DNA of 64,000 nt from Sepiola atlantica (Eukaryota > Mollusca > Cephalopoda > Sepiida > Sepiolidae): positions 126,819,459 through 126,883,458 of the forward strand of contig OY744521.1 of assembly GCA_963556195.1 (NCBI GenBank), in the 5' to 3' direction. The notes under the pieces were generated by a model, which searched no databases, had not been told where the DNA came from, and saw nothing but the letters and a program-made list of their open reading frames with translations. The first letter of the stretch is position 1. Each line of letters opens with the position of its first letter. A program made the position numbers and the translations under genes. This document shows positions 1 to 12,389 of this stretch, in pieces.

Positions 1-429
1 TGGAAAATATGATGATAAGAAAAAATATGTTGTTTTCCCCTATGCCAGCACTACCCCCCCCCCTGGAGATTATGATAGATTGCTAATGTGTGGACATATA
101 TATATATATAGTCTCGGAAGTTTCTCAACCATTAAAACTATATAAAAAAATATATATATAAAAAAAAAAAATTATAGTCTCAAGTCTTCCAGTGGAAAAT
201 CACTCATGTAAGTCAATTTATTTTTTACAGTTATTATATTAGTTAGTTTCTAACACTATTTTAAGGGATCATCAGTTGTTTACCATGAAAAACTGTTTCG
301 GGAATTATATATACGTGTATGTGTGCGTCATTTATTTTCAATACTTTTGAACGAATTCAATTATTTATACAGAAAGGCAATAATGGGAAGCGACATTTTT
401 TTAACAGACGCATATTTCGTTATTTTACG
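1..429. other. AT-rich non-coding DNA
   Basis: No gene is visible. The stretch contains a C run near 53-63, short (TA)n tracts near 99-111 and 151-159, and an A run near 160-170. Confidence 0.6.
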
Positions 430-515
430 ACTGATCAGCACGGCTGAACCTATCGAGATTCGAAACCGGGACCTAGAGATGTACGCCGGAAGCTCTACAA
501 CTTAGCCAATCCCCG
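430..515 (-). repeat. tRNA-derived SINE head or tRNA pseudogene
   Basis: Read on the minus strand, the piece has an A-box-like TTGGCTAAGTTGTAGAGC followed by a B-box-like GGTTTCGAATCTC, the order and spacing of an RNA polymerase III tRNA promoter. I see no complete cloverleaf and no clear anticodon arm, so a SINE head fits better than a working tRNA. The body and tail of the SINE are not recognisable. Basis: motifs seen directly; assignment inferred from tRNA promoter structure. Confidence 0.45.
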
Positions 516-1034
516 CTCGTAATGGAACGTATCGCTTTTTTATCGATGTCATTTATTTGTTTATTTTGTTTGCGGTGCTTTTGAATGAATTCAATTATTT
601 TTAAGAAAAATATATTCATTAGCTCTGTCACGATTCAGTTACTTTTTTGTATAAATATGAATATACGTTTGTTTTTATTATTTGTGAATAGTCGCTCTGA
701 ACGCTCACCATTTAAAGCTAACAGTTCAACGAGTGTGAAACGCATTCTCTAATCAAAACGTCACCTTTTTGTTCGTTCGACCATTTGCATGACAATCAGC
801 GAGGACATCTCGTTTTGTTTTTTGTTGTTTTTGTTTTTGTGCTCATGCGTTAATGATAAATACTTCGGGCTTAAAATAAAAGTAGTCCCTCCACCTTCAG
901 AAGGGAGCACTAATTTTTGTAACCACCCAGAGTGCTCCATCGGGGAGAGCTAGAGTTCCTTCGTTAAGCAACCGGTCTTGTGCCACATCTTTGCTTTTTT
1001 GTGGGAAGAAGGCTAAGTATGATAATGGCTGCTA
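516..1034. other. Non-coding DNA without recognisable features
   Basis: Both strands are interrupted by stops. Short T-rich runs occur near 815-840. Nothing else can be supported. Confidence 0.5.
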
Positions 1035-1265
1035 GTGAATAAGTTGGTGTATCATGTAACTGTTGTCTTTACCAAAAGTGTTCCAGTTTTCATTATTCTG
1101 TTCTTTCTTTTAATGTTGCTATTGTTGTTGTCTGTTTGTTCTAAAGAGATCCATGTCTCTTACGAAACTGGCAACGTACACTACAAATACAGTTTAATAG
1201 GAGAGGAAAAGGGACACTGTTGTTCATGTGGATGGGTTCCCCTAGCCATAAAAGAAAGCACGTGA
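1035..1265 (+). CDS. Small open frame with one predicted membrane segment, doubtful
   Basis: A 76-codon open frame. The N-terminal half contains a continuous hydrophobic run (VFIILFFLLMLLLLLSV, about residues 18-34) that would act as a signal anchor, followed by a polar tail with a CCSCG motif. I do not recognise a family. The upstream sequence gives no promoter, no splice context is obvious, and T-rich DNA easily produces such Leu/Phe-rich frames by chance. It may be an exon fragment or simply noise. Confidence 0.12.
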   Translation: MNKLVYHVTVVFTKSVPVFIILFFLLMLLLLLSVCSKEIHVSYETGNVHYKYSLIGEEKGHCCSCGWVPLAIKEST

Positions 1266-1581
1266 TAGCCATCGCACAAGACGGGAGAGACTAGAAATGC
1301 TTTTTTTACGTTTTTTTTTTATGTCGCATTTACTTACTGTGGCACCCCCTGCTCTGCTCCATTCTCTCCGACGCCACTCCACGCACATGCAAACCGTTGG
1401 AGGAACGTGAAATAGGAGAACTGATTGTTGAATGGGTGCCTCATGGTAATAAACATTGTCTTCGCGATTCTTAAAGTCTAATGCGGAATTTTGTAGAATT
1501 TTATTTGAAAGGTGTACATCCTATGATATATGAAAGTATTTATAATGATTTTCTGAAAATTCTATCAGGTGCCATGTAATA

Positions 1582-1677
1582 TAAGAAGAAAGAAGAAGAA
1601 GAAGAAGAAGAAGAAGAAGAAGAAGAAGAAGAAGAAGAAGAAGAAGAAGAAGAAGAAGAAGAAGAAGAAGAAGAAAT
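1582..1677. repeat. (AAG)n microsatellite
   Basis: About 30 nearly perfect copies of a GAA/AAG triplet. It is a purine-only tract on the plus strand and could form triplex DNA. Confidence 0.95.
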
Positions 1678-1706
1678 TCTGGAAGATAAAGTTTTCCCCT
1701 ATTTTA

Positions 1707-2133
1707 TACTAATGAGTCACCACTGACCAAGACGAAAAGCCACTCAAGGGTAATCGATAATAAGATTGTCGGTTTGATAATGTCCAATAATATGAAGGGT
1801 ATTGGAAAACGATGGGCTGAATGGACAGGATTTTGGTTACTTAAGAACACAGCTTTACAAGTATTTTTTTTTACACTGAACTTCAAGACGACTATGTTGT
1901 AGTCAGCAGAGAAGCAGTCTCGTAGTATTTTGTTTCACAGACGGGAAGTTTTTGAGAAGTAACTATCACCAAGGAAGTTTCATTTGGTTTTAGGTACACA
2001 GAGGAAGAAAGGGAAGTTCTTTACAGTGGTGGTAGCTAGGCGAGTTCTAGCTGTGAACTTTTCTACGGGAGGGAGCCAGAGATTGACGCTCAGTCGAGCA
2101 CCTACCATGGAAATTACGATAGTGTAGAGAAAA
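1707..2133. repeat. Dispersed repeat family 1, copy 1
   Basis: This stretch aligns along its whole length with 7609-8013. Shared landmarks in the same order are a CACTGACCAAG/CACTTATCAAG start, AAAGCCACTCRAGG, a GACGAC block, CACAGACGGGAA, TAGGYACACA and a final TGGAAAT..GATAGWGTAGAGA. The copies are clearly diverged. Minus-strand frames in both copies share a short Leu-Glu-Trp-Leu segment, which suggests descent from a transposon coding or UTR region. I cannot name the family. Confidence 0.6.
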
Positions 2134-2444
2134 CTAGCAACGTTTCTTCTGTAAGAAAATGGCCATGTGGAAGAGAAGAGATCATCTCCTACTAGATTGT
2201 GAAGTCGATTTTGTGTTATGTCAAGACAAGAAAGCGTGCTTTGAGCGGCATCTCTCCAGACACATCAGACTTTTATTAATAAAATTTTTAGGCAATTTCA
2301 TATGTGTGTATATGTTTCTAGCATCAACGTAACTTTTATAATCACACATTGAAATATTATTATTTAAAATAATTCGCTCACACTCATGGCTGATACTACG
2401 TAACCAGTTTCCCCCCTCTCTGCATTCGTCACGAAATCAACACT

Positions 2445-2447
<3 letters not shown>
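2134..2447. other. Non-coding DNA
   Basis: No frame or motif of note. A C/T-rich stretch near 2410-2450 leads into the (CT)n tract. Confidence 0.4.

Positions 2448-2506
<59 letters not shown>
2448..2506. repeat. (CT)n microsatellite
   Basis: About 29 uninterrupted CT dinucleotides. The strand is pure pyrimidine. Confidence 0.95.
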
Positions 2507-2511
<5 letters not shown>

Positions 2512-2718
2512 CTTTCTGATTTGACAATTCTGACACTTGACATAATTTATGAAGGTAACAGTTTTATAAAACTTAAAATTATTTAAAAGAAATGAAGCGA
2601 GAAAATCTTTTTAGTAAAACCTCTCCCAGTCAACGCCGGGGAGATAAAGCTAGTTAAACATATAAAACTGGAAAATGTATAATTTTTTTCATAATCAGTA
2701 AAATAAAAATTGAAAAGA

Positions 2719-2893
2719 CAATATTCTAGAAAGATCATCCAGAAAGACTTTTACTATTGTTGAGTACTTAACCTTGTGTCATACACGCTGCAACCAAAAT
2801 TGCCACATAATGATTAGAGAAACATTAAAGTTCAGAAAGATTATTCATACCTTGTTTGTAAATCGTTGCGTGCTTTCAAACACACACATCCGT
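2719..2893 (+). repeat. Dispersed repeat family 2, copy 1 (175 bp)
   Basis: Nearly the same sequence occurs at 5821-5995 in the same orientation. Both run from CAATATTCTAGAAAGATC to the CATCCGT end with only scattered substitutions. Their similarity ends sharply on both sides, so they are either copies of a short interspersed element or a segmental duplication. No tRNA-like boxes are seen inside. Confidence 0.75.
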
Positions 2894-3273
2894 TTTAAAT
2901 ACATTCCCGCAGCCTCGCTGATTTTTACCCCGCAACAGTGAGTTGACCTCTCTGGCCTTTCGTCTGCCACATTTCCTATTATTATCAACTAACTAAAATA
3001 TGCACCGGTGGATTTTCCAGACGAATAAAATGCTTGTCCTGTAATTAAGTTGCTTAAACACCTTTAAAAAGACTAAACTCGACATAGATCTGATGAAAAA
3101 GTGTTAGTCATTTATTCAGCGGGATCTTCGTTTCAAACCACAAACCAGTGGAGGGGGAGACACACATCGAAATCACTAATTAGCCATATCTTGTCAGCCC
3201 ATTTCGTTATGTTTCCAAGGCTCTGGGTGCTTCTACTAAACTTCCTACGTTGCTATAACCCCTACCCCACCCA
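2894..3273. other. Non-coding DNA
   Basis: No convincing gene. A 92-codon plus-strand frame starting at 3101 gets a third of its length from the following CT/TA tract and is rejected. Confidence 0.45.
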
Positions 3274-3274
3274 C

Positions 3275-3362
<88 letters not shown>
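3274..3362. repeat. Compound (CT)n(TA)n microsatellite
   Basis: About 11 CT units pass directly into about 33 TA units. Confidence 0.95.
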
Positions 3363-3365
<3 letters not shown>

Positions 3366-3779
3366 GAATATTTTTTTAGTTTCCATGGCGATCTTTTCGA
3401 GTTCATAATTGTCAACAGTTAATATTCCTACATAATCCTAAAGAAAGGATGGGATGCGTCGTAGATGGCCAATAAATGGAACCCTATATTTGCATCAAGA
3501 AAATTGTTGAATTCATTTCTATCTTGTAAACCACTTTAAACACTTTTCGTGTTGTCGAATATAAAAAAATGAGGTTGACACTGCATTAATTGTATTAAAA
3601 AGAGGGAACGTGCAATGATTCCCATGAATCAGTTAGTTTCTTATTTCGGTCATGTTTACCAGAAACGCGCGAAATTTCAACACAAACATAAATTATGAAT
3701 ACGAGAAGCGAATGAAGTTACTGTGGTGTCGATGTTCGTGTGTCGCCTTATTTGGATAGAAACAAGAACGGGTCCATTC

Positions 3780-3861
3780 TTCAAATGTGCTCATTGAATC
3801 TGCGCGTTTAGCGACGAAACTACTTTATCAAACTAAAGCGTGACGATCCAAACAAAATGCT
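3780..3861. repeat. Single copy of the unit that is tandem at 13600-13846
   Basis: The segment TTTAGCGACGAAAC..CTTTATCAAAC.AAAGCGTGAC matches the beginning of the 37-bp tandem array at 13616-13846 (TTTAGCGATGAAAA..AACTTAAGCGTGAC), and the flanking CATTGAATCTG versus CATTCAATCTGAG also matches. It seems to be a non-expanded copy of the same dispersed element. Confidence 0.5.
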
Positions 3862-4578
3862 ATGTCATACTTTATATTGACAGACAAAAGAAATTGCATG
3901 GCCGATAGCACCCTTCAGGAAAGTCAAACGTCCAAACTTCTCGGCCTAACATACACAGACAACATGGATTGGAATAAATACGTAGAATATGCTCTCAAGT
4001 GCTGTAAAGAAGGTGGGCTACTGGATAGAAACCCTCTTACACCTGCCAGTATCCTGTATCTCTATAAAATCACCATTCGCCCATACATAAGATATTGTTG
4101 CCACATTTTGAGTGTTGCACCAACAACTAGTCTCTCAGTGTTGGACATGGCGCAAAAAGAGCATTTAACCTAATAGGCCCCGCGCTATCTACTCGTGTCC
4201 AGTCCCTGTCGCATCGCCATAATGTTGCATCTCTGTTTTTCCACGAAATGTGCCCCGACGAACTTACTGTACCCAAAAAAAAACGTAAATACCCCCGACT
4301 AACCTGACAAGCAGCAAAATCCCACCCATTCACTGTAGGAGTCCCAATATACCGAAAAACTTTCTTTTCAAATAGCTTATTTTCCCGGACCACTTGCCCT
4401 ACTCCCTGTTTCCCTGACTGTATCAACATGCAAAAATTTAAATGTAATGTGAACAAACATCTTGCTGCACAATTCCCCACTTTGGATTCCCCTATAAATC
4501 TGGCCCCTAATCACAGTAACGCGTTATGTTTCAGTGGCAATATGCCTTATTTGGGGTGAAATAAAGTTGTTGTTGTCT
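3862..4578 (+). pseudogene. 3' end of a jockey/CR1-like non-LTR retrotransposon (reverse transcriptase C-terminus), inactivated
   Basis: The first open part (3862-4173) encodes the end of a LINE reverse transcriptase and the following thumb-like region: SKLLGLTYTDNMDWNKYV, then SILYLYKITIRPYIRYCCHI, which correspond to the LG-x-x-W and LYK-x-x-IRP-x-x-YC-HIW signatures of jockey/CR1-type elements. The frame shifts near 4150 (AFNLIGP continues in another frame), hits a TGA at 4305-4307, then continues to the typical C-terminal FPDx-N-QxFK-x-VNKHL motif near 4410-4460. The element ends after AATAAAG with a short (TTG)n tail at about 4563-4574. Everything upstream of the last part of RT is missing, as expected for a 5'-truncated copy. 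Not active. Confidence 0.85.
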
Positions 4579-5139
4579 ACTTCGACCACGAACTAACAGA
4601 CAAATCCCATCACAGAATAAAGAGGACGGACCCACAAGAAACAATAAAGGTGTAGGAACTTGTTAATTCTCTAAACCCGCGTCATGAGATTAGTATAATT
4701 TTGGAGTTTTCCTTCTCCGAGATTAATTGCTTACCAAAGCTTCAGTTTTTTGTATAATCCTACTTTGGGGAGAAGTGGTGGGTGCATACCTCTTCCAATG
4801 TTATTAGTGCAGAAAATTGAACCTAGCAAGCCTGCAGCTTTGCACCACTTTAACATTCTATTTAAATAAAATGGCGTTTATTATGAATAGATATTTAAGA
4901 AAAAAACGTTTGAATGTTTTTTTATTAAGAATTTCATATTCTGTTTCGGTATTTTTAAAATGATAATTTGTATTATTCGTAGGGTTTTCTTTTTCATAAC
5001 GTTTCGGTTGATGTAACCTCTAATCTTCTTCAAGTCCTTTTTTGTAATTCGGAAATCTTTCTGTCAAAGTCGGGAACCCACACGGAACGTCGAAACGAAA
5101 CCCCGTATTTAGTCTACGGGGGCGGATTGTTCTGTGTCT
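4579..5139. other. Non-coding DNA
   Basis: AT-rich sequence without a convincing frame. It may include the body of the SINE whose minus-strand head lies at 5140-5228. Confidence 0.4.
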
Positions 5140-5228
5140 GCGCTAATGATTGAATCTTAAACATCTAGAAGATCGCCACACAGAACTGATCGTTAATCAA
5201 CGCCCTTACCCGCTGCGCCACCGGTCCA
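5140..5228 (-). repeat. tRNA-derived SINE head
   Basis: On the minus strand the sequence starts GGACCGGTGGCGCAGCGGGT, an almost ideal A-box context (TGGCGCAGCGG), followed about 45 bases later by a weak B-box-like GTTTAAGATTCAA. This is the usual head of tRNA-derived SINEs in molluscs. The B box is degraded, so it is probably a dead copy. Confidence 0.5.
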
Positions 5229-5302
5229 TGTTAACAACTCTAGCATGAACCTTATGAGCCCAAACCAAATCTTATTTCTATAAGTGTAGCACCACGACCC
5301 AT

Positions 5303-5334
5303 TAATATATTATATATTATATATTATATATTAT
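5303..5334. repeat. Short tandem repeat, 9-bp TATATTATA unit
   Basis: Three to four copies of an ATATATTAT unit. Confidence 0.7.
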
Positions 5335-5462
5335 ACCAATTAACACCCGAGAACCGCGAAATTGCTCGCCGCATCGAGAAATTAACGGCAAAAAATTGCA
5401 AAACGAGAGAGCTCCGTGGTCTTTAAAGAAGTTTGTATAAATAACGACTTGCTGCCTAACTA

Positions 5463-5608
<146 letters not shown>

Positions 5609-5721
5609 CAATGGAAAAACTGTTCCGACGTAATAGAAATTGAAAAAGGAAAACCAAAAATATTATTTATATATTCATCAACGTTTTGTCTTTATTATAA
5701 GACTTCCTCAGGATGATTGTC

Positions 5722-5814
5722 TGAAGAAAAAACAAAACACAAGTATCAAATGTTTGAAACGCGCAACCACCTCTTGTTTCAAACATTTGGTACTTGAGTT
5801 TTGTTTTTTCTTCA
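5722..5814. repeat. Hairpin: 39-bp inverted repeat with 15-base loop
   Basis: The left arm 5722-5760 and right arm 5776-5814 are reverse complements over 39 bases with two mismatches. The loop is 5761-5775. It lies just before copy 2 of dispersed family 2. A CTCAGGATGATT motif just left of it (5707-5718) resembles the core motif of the foldback at 57888-57985. Confidence 0.9.
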
Positions 5815-5820
5815 TAAAAT

Positions 5821-5995
5821 CAATATTCTAGAAAGATCATCCAGAAAGACTTTTGCTGTTGTTCAATACTTAACCTTGTGTCATACACGTTGCAACCCAA
5901 GTTGCCACATCATGATTAGAGAAACATTAAAGTTCAGAAAGATTATTCATACCTTGTTTGTAATTCGTTGCGTGCTTTCAAACAGTCACATCCGT
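5821..5995 (+). repeat. Dispersed repeat family 2, copy 2 (175 bp)
   Basis: Near-identical partner of 2719-2893. The match begins right after the hairpin at 5722-5814 and ends at CATCCGT. Confidence 0.75.
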
Positions 5996-6010
5996 AAATG
6001 CTTAAAGAAA

Positions 6011-6090
6011 GTTTCTTGTTTTTTCAAAGTTCTTTAATACATTTCAAAAAACGTTTTCTTAAGGATGTGTACACCTCTTTCAATTCATAT
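6011..6090 (+). repeat. Direct repeat, copy 1 (about 80 bp)
   Basis: Matches 6358-6440 from GTTTCTTG through AAAAAACGTTTTCTTAA to AATTCATAT. Copy 2 runs straight into a (TA)n tract where copy 1 does not. Confidence 0.8.
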
Positions 6091-6357
6091 AAGCGTAACC
6101 GCGCCAATAAACACATATAAAATGTTCATTTTCTTCAAAATCGTCAACGAGAGTAGACGAAAGTTATCCACTTGGAACCACGTGTTGATTTGCTTGCGAT
6201 TTTAACACAGCAAAATGAGGAAGAGAAAAACAAGAAAAAAAGAAAGTCACTAACTCTTCGTTAAGGCCGTCTTACGGCGAAAGTCTTAGAGACATATATT
6301 TATGAAAGATGATTTTACTCATTTAATAAATATATATAAAACAAAAATTTAAATAAC

Positions 6358-6432
6358 GTTTCTTGTTTTTTTTCAAAATTCAATAATACATTTCAAAAAA
6401 CGTTTTCTTAACGATGTGTACACCTCTTTTAA

Positions 6433-6440
<8 letters not shown>
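6358..6440 (+). repeat. Direct repeat, copy 2
   Basis: Partner of 6011-6090; the copy ends where a (TA)n tract begins. Confidence 0.8.

Positions 6441-6511
<71 letters not shown>
6434..6511. repeat. (TA)n microsatellite
   Basis: About 38 TA units. It forms the left border of the foldback at 6544-6660. Confidence 0.95.
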
Positions 6512-6515
<4 letters not shown>

Positions 6516-6543
6516 GAAGTGAATATAAAATAAAAGTTTCAGA

Positions 6544-7608
<1,065 letters not shown>

Positions 7609-8013
7609 TTACTAAAGTCTCACCACTTATCAAGGTCAAAAGCCACTCGAGGATAAGGGTTAATGAGATTGAATGATTGTACGTTGAGCAATAAAGACTC
7701 TTATGAGAGGGATTAATATGATTGATGGAATGGACCAAGTTCGAATACTAGTGGGGACGGTTCATGACAGGAATCTGTTGACATTGGATTTGAAGACGAC
7801 CCTGTTGTGATCTGCAGGGAAGCTGAGCCGTTGTAGTGCGTTCCACAGACGGGAACCCCTTGAGAAGAAGCTCTGTTTGTAGACATTCCGCCTGTCCTAG
7901 GCACACATAGTAAGAAAAATAAGTTTTTCATCCGCTGTTGTAGAAAAGGAGTTCTTGTTGTAAATGTCTTACAGGGAGGAACCCTCCGTGGAAATATCGA
8001 TAGAGTAGAGATG
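7609..8013. repeat. Dispersed repeat family 1, copy 2
   Basis: Partner of 1707-2133 in the same orientation, with the same order of conserved blocks including CCACAGACGGGAA. Confidence 0.6.
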
Positions 8014-11000
8014 GTTTGAATTGATGCCTATTTCGAATACCTGCGCTTGTTGTTAAATAAACGTTGAGAGATTTTAGCATTATTGCCATGTGTAGAATAA
8101 AAGTATGAATTGAATGTCGAGATGGGAGAAAGCCATTATGTTGAGTCGGCCGTGTCTGTATTTATCTGACTCAGCTGGCTTGAAAAAAAGAAGAACATAA
8201 GGGATTCGGGTTCCACATAAAATACCAACATCTTTTCTACAATTAAATAAAGCTTTATTTTACAGGGTAGTCAAACAGAACATGGATGTAGGAATACAAG
8301 AATGTAAGGCAAGTTGTCTCGACAGGCACGTATTTGAGTAGAAATGTAATTGAATCCAGGTCTTTTAACTCGCCTCTAGCGAGACACGAATCATGTCTGT
8401 TTCCGTTGATTTCTCAACTGAATCCGATCATATTTGGCGCAAAACTATCCGGTCAGAAACCAAAGCTGAGTATGCGCAGAAGTCTTCAATTGCCTACGCC
8501 ATCATGCACATCCAAGCGTAACAGCACATGCGCCAGGTCGCACGACAGATTACATGTAAATAAATTTTAATCATGTAACTGCTACACATGGAAGAGAACG
8601 CTTTTTCTCTAAATTTTACTTTTCATTCATTCAGGTTTCATAGATGTTTTTCTTTATTCAACGGCAAATCGTTAATATGACTTGCGCTGTCATCAATAAC
8701 AGAATCAATGAGAGACCCATGTCACGTGGCAGCGTCAGCAGAGTGTTGCAAGCTATCAAAATACGACGATCTTCTCGACATATTCGTATTGTAACCGATC
8801 GGCGGGATTGGCCTATTACTCGGGACTTCCTCAGATGCTTTGGTGTATTAATATTGCGCACCACTGGGACTATCATGAGTTGATGTTGGCTCTTTGAGCG
8901 CATCTCCATCGCCGCTATTCGATGGAAAGGCTTCGAGCCTACTCTCGGCCTGCCAAGCAAGCAGCACATCTGATCAAACATATTGATGTTTCTGATACAA
9001 AGACTTTTTATATGTTGGCAGGTGAAACAAATTATTTAGAATGGGACTACAACAAAGTAAATGTTTACATGTTTACTTTTTATTTTAAGTTTGCTAATTT
9101 CTGTTAAAACATTTTGTGTTTGTGTAAAAGGAATGTTGAAAGTTTAATTTTTTGTATTAAAAAATTGTTTTTTGTGTGTAATAACATTTTACTTATTCAT
9201 TGAAGTAGTACCCGTTTAGATCAATCATTACTAAAATTAAAATAGTTACCTCTTATAATCACATTGTATTATCTTTTTTACCGAGAAGATTAATTTTTCC
9301 CTTGCGTTTTACACTGTTGTAACGTACCTAATTTGAATCGTTTCTTGTGGTTAATTAACTAAACAGTCACATAAAAATATGGTCTTGTAAATGTCCTTGT
9401 GCAGAAACTACATGTCGAAAAGATGGACAAAACCACGCTGTGGCAAATTGGCTTCGGTATTTGATTTAGATATTTGGTACAAGTTCATTGGTCAAATTAC
9501 CAATGTCAATTTTATCCAAACCATTCGATAGTGGGAAAAGAGAGGGTGTTGAGTGTTAGTGAGAGGATCCGAAGAAAAAGAGTTGGGATGGAATAAGAGA
9601 AGGAGAAAGAGAGATTGGTATAGGGATTGATGGAGATAAAAATCAATTTTTCTCTTATGTAAAAACAAAAATTTATAGTGGAAACTGTTCTAATGAATCA
9701 CACATTTTAAATTCATCGCCTGTAAACAATATTTTAAATAACAAATTTAGTAAATTCGATTCTCAGCGAGTGCTCAAATCGTGTGACCTTGTTGCATACT
9801 AAACCAAACGTCATATCAATAAACAGAGGGTCTCACCATAGATCAATGGCTAGTAAGCTTGTTTGAAATAATTCAATTGAAGTTTTAATCAATATTAAAC
9901 CGAAACATGTTACTAATTTGAGATCTTGGTATTTGGATAATTTTGCCAAGCTTATCAACCAAATTTCCATTCATTTGGATCTTATTGCATACTCTACACC
10001 GTTTTTGAAATCACGTCTTTAAGAAATAATTACATTTTTTTCAAAATGGCATCTCATTGGTCAAATTTAGAGTCAGATATTTTCCCATGACAGGTCTGTG
10101 GTTTGTATGCATTGCACCCACAATAAATATGCAGCAGTGATGCATGTTTACACCTCAGGAGCTCAAGGTTCCGCCAAATGTCCCTAAGAAAAAGTGAGAT
10201 AAACAATGCATCTTTGACTTTATTTCAGTTCATATACGTAATATTACTAAACACGCGCAATATATTTGTGGTTAGTGTAATCTAATATAGACATCATCAT
10301 ATTCAAACTATTGTGTTATCTTCTATATAAAGTTAAGACGTTTCCCCCTCCCAAATCAGTTCTGAAATAGACTATAAAAATAATGCCTCACTAGCATCGA
10401 AACACATCACTTAAGTCGTTTACTAACTTCGACCGTGCTTCACGAAAATTAAAATTATTTTTAAAAGCTATTCCAAAAACGTTATTATTAGTCTCTCTGT
10501 AAGCCTCTCCCAACTAAGTAAACCTAAGAGAGGGTAGCAAATTATATTCCCGCTAACAATTAAGTCCTCCCACAAAACTCAAAACACCGCATAGCGTAGC
10601 GGACCTATTATTTCACAAAGAACAAAAAAAAAACAGAAATACCGGTTTCAGAATTCGCAAACTAGCCAATGAGCGATCACTAACCACCTTTGGAACACGT
10701 GATGATTACAAATTAGGTAGGAGTGACCTAAATAATATTTCGGAATTACTTATAGGTATATGTCTACATATTTCTTAATAAAATTACTTAATAAAATCGC
10801 TTCTCGCCGTTTGAATGATTTATTAAAATCCGTATTACTTATTATATCAATTTAAATTTTATTTAAATGAACTTAAATTAAAAACAAAATAGCAATAACA
10901 ATTCGTTCAAAAAAAACAAGACTTAAGAATAAAAATATAAAAATAATTTTACATTTTATTTATTTACAAAACAAAAGAAAAACTTCGTACTTCTACAGAA

Positions 11001-11439
11001 TTTGAACCGAAATGTTTTGTTTGTTTGTTTTTATTTGTTTTTGGGGGGGAACACTAAAATACTCCTAAACTAAGCCTAATCTAAGTTTTAAGTTAAGTTT
11101 GGCAAAAGTTTGTTTGGTTCGGTTCGTTTCATATTCTGTAGAAGCGGTCATTGTGTGAAATAGTGATTGTAGGCGACGCAATCTGCCCCCTTTAGGGCGC
11201 ACCAATATGCATCAGGGAAATCAGGCCCTACGTAGAAACAAGTGGAGATCTAAGAACTAGTACATACTTCGACTGTCCAAACATTGGCCAGAATTGGCGC
11301 CGGCCTGACTGGGAAAGCCATGTGAGATTGTCATTGGTAATTACCGCTACACAATGAATTACATTTTCCATATGTATAACCAGCCCCTGTTAATCGCGAA
11401 TACTAAGAGGATATCAACAAGGAAAACAACCCAACCAGA
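8014..11439. other. Long non-coding stretch
   Basis: No frame is convincing. Overlapping open frames on both strands at 8644-8981 have no family signature I recognise and no codon-like pattern. 9100-11100 is strongly AT-rich with many stops. Sequence around 11130-11340 is less AT-rich, possibly leading into the region around 12000-12400. Confidence 0.4.
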
Positions 11440-11665
11440 AAGAGAGGGGAGAGGGGAGAGGGAGAGGGAGAGTAGGTCAGTATGCCCCACCCTGGCCCCG
11501 AGAGAGAGGATAATGGTTTTCTTTAGTGTAGATAAGATCTAAAACAAACCTAAGCGATGAATTTCGATTGTCGCACCACCCAACGAGAGAGAGAAAGAGA
11601 GAGGAGAGAGAGAGAGGGAGAGCAAGTCAGTACGCTCCACCCTGGCCCCGAGAGAGAGAGAGAGA
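11440..11665. repeat. GA-rich duplicated block
   Basis: Two copies (about 11440-11506 and 11590-11665) of a GA-rich run followed by GTCAGTAYGCYCCACCCTGG and CCCCGAGAGAGAG. Together with a C run and (CA)n at 11870-11896 it makes a purine/pyrimidine-skewed segment. Confidence 0.75.
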
Positions 11666-12038
11666 GAGGGAATGGAGAAATGGGCTGAAGAAAAAGAGGG
11701 TATGAGTTGTACGTTTTTCCTTTTTGTTGTTGGAACGAGAGGACGTTACGAGCAGTTAGAAATTGGAATTCGGGCTGGACGGTAGTGTTAGCCGGAGCTG
11801 AGGCACAGGCCAGCCAGGCGGGGGATCGCGCGAAAGGCCCCTCGTTTGGATGACGTTGCCCGTGGTATCCCCCCCCCCCCCAACACACACACACACCGTT
11901 TTCATTAGACAAGTTGCAACTTAATTAACAACTTGGAAATCGTAAAGGGAGTTTCACACACGCACACAGAGAGACGGACTAGTTTAGTAAACAAAGCCAT
12001 TATCGAAAAACAGACTTTGATTTAAAATTTAGAACCAA

Positions 12039-12389
12039 TTGTTTACCTTGCTAAATAATTATTGCTTACGAAAAGACCTGACCGATGTTGTTAAATTATT
12101 CCTATTGTTGTTAGTTTGTTGTTTGAGTAACCTTGCCTTCACAGCGGACCAATCAAGCTATCATCGCCATCCGACCGAGAGGAGTTTCGACCCATCTTTC
12201 TTTTTCTGCCACTACATCACGGGCCCAAGTAGGATGTTCACAGTCTGGAAGGATTCCTGCGCCGAGGTCCAGACGTGTGAGTACCGAGATAGAGGCGCGA
12301 GTGGACCACTTAAGTTACGTGGTTCAGTGACGCCGGATCAGAGTGAGGTATCTGTATTACTCGGCACTGCGACCTATGTTTACATTTGA
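12039..12389 (+). CDS. Possible small secreted protein or exon, unrecognised
   Basis: A 116-codon open frame. Residues about 18-36 (VVKLFLLLLVCCLSNLAF) look like a signal peptide with a possible cleavage after TA. The rest has five Cys residues but no family signature I know. The local sequence is less AT-rich than its surroundings. An alternative is that 12144-12276 is an internal exon: it is preceded by TTGCCTTCACAG, a good splice acceptor, and followed by GTGAGT, a good donor, with two frames open across it. Transcript data would be needed to decide; I would not rely on either. Confidence 0.2.
   Translation: MFTLLNNYCLRKDLTDVVKLFLLLLVCCLSNLAFTADQSSYHRHPTERSFDPSFFFCHYITGPSRMFTVWKDSCAEVQTCEYRDRGASGPLKLRGSVTPDQSEVSVLLGTATYVYI

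Noticed and set aside
430..515. Functional tRNA gene
   Set aside because: Box-like motifs are present but acceptor and anticodon stems cannot be paired convincingly.
8644..8981. Overlapping plus and minus frames, considered as transposase remnants
   Set aside because: No DDE or other transposase motif and no terminal inverted repeats were seen.
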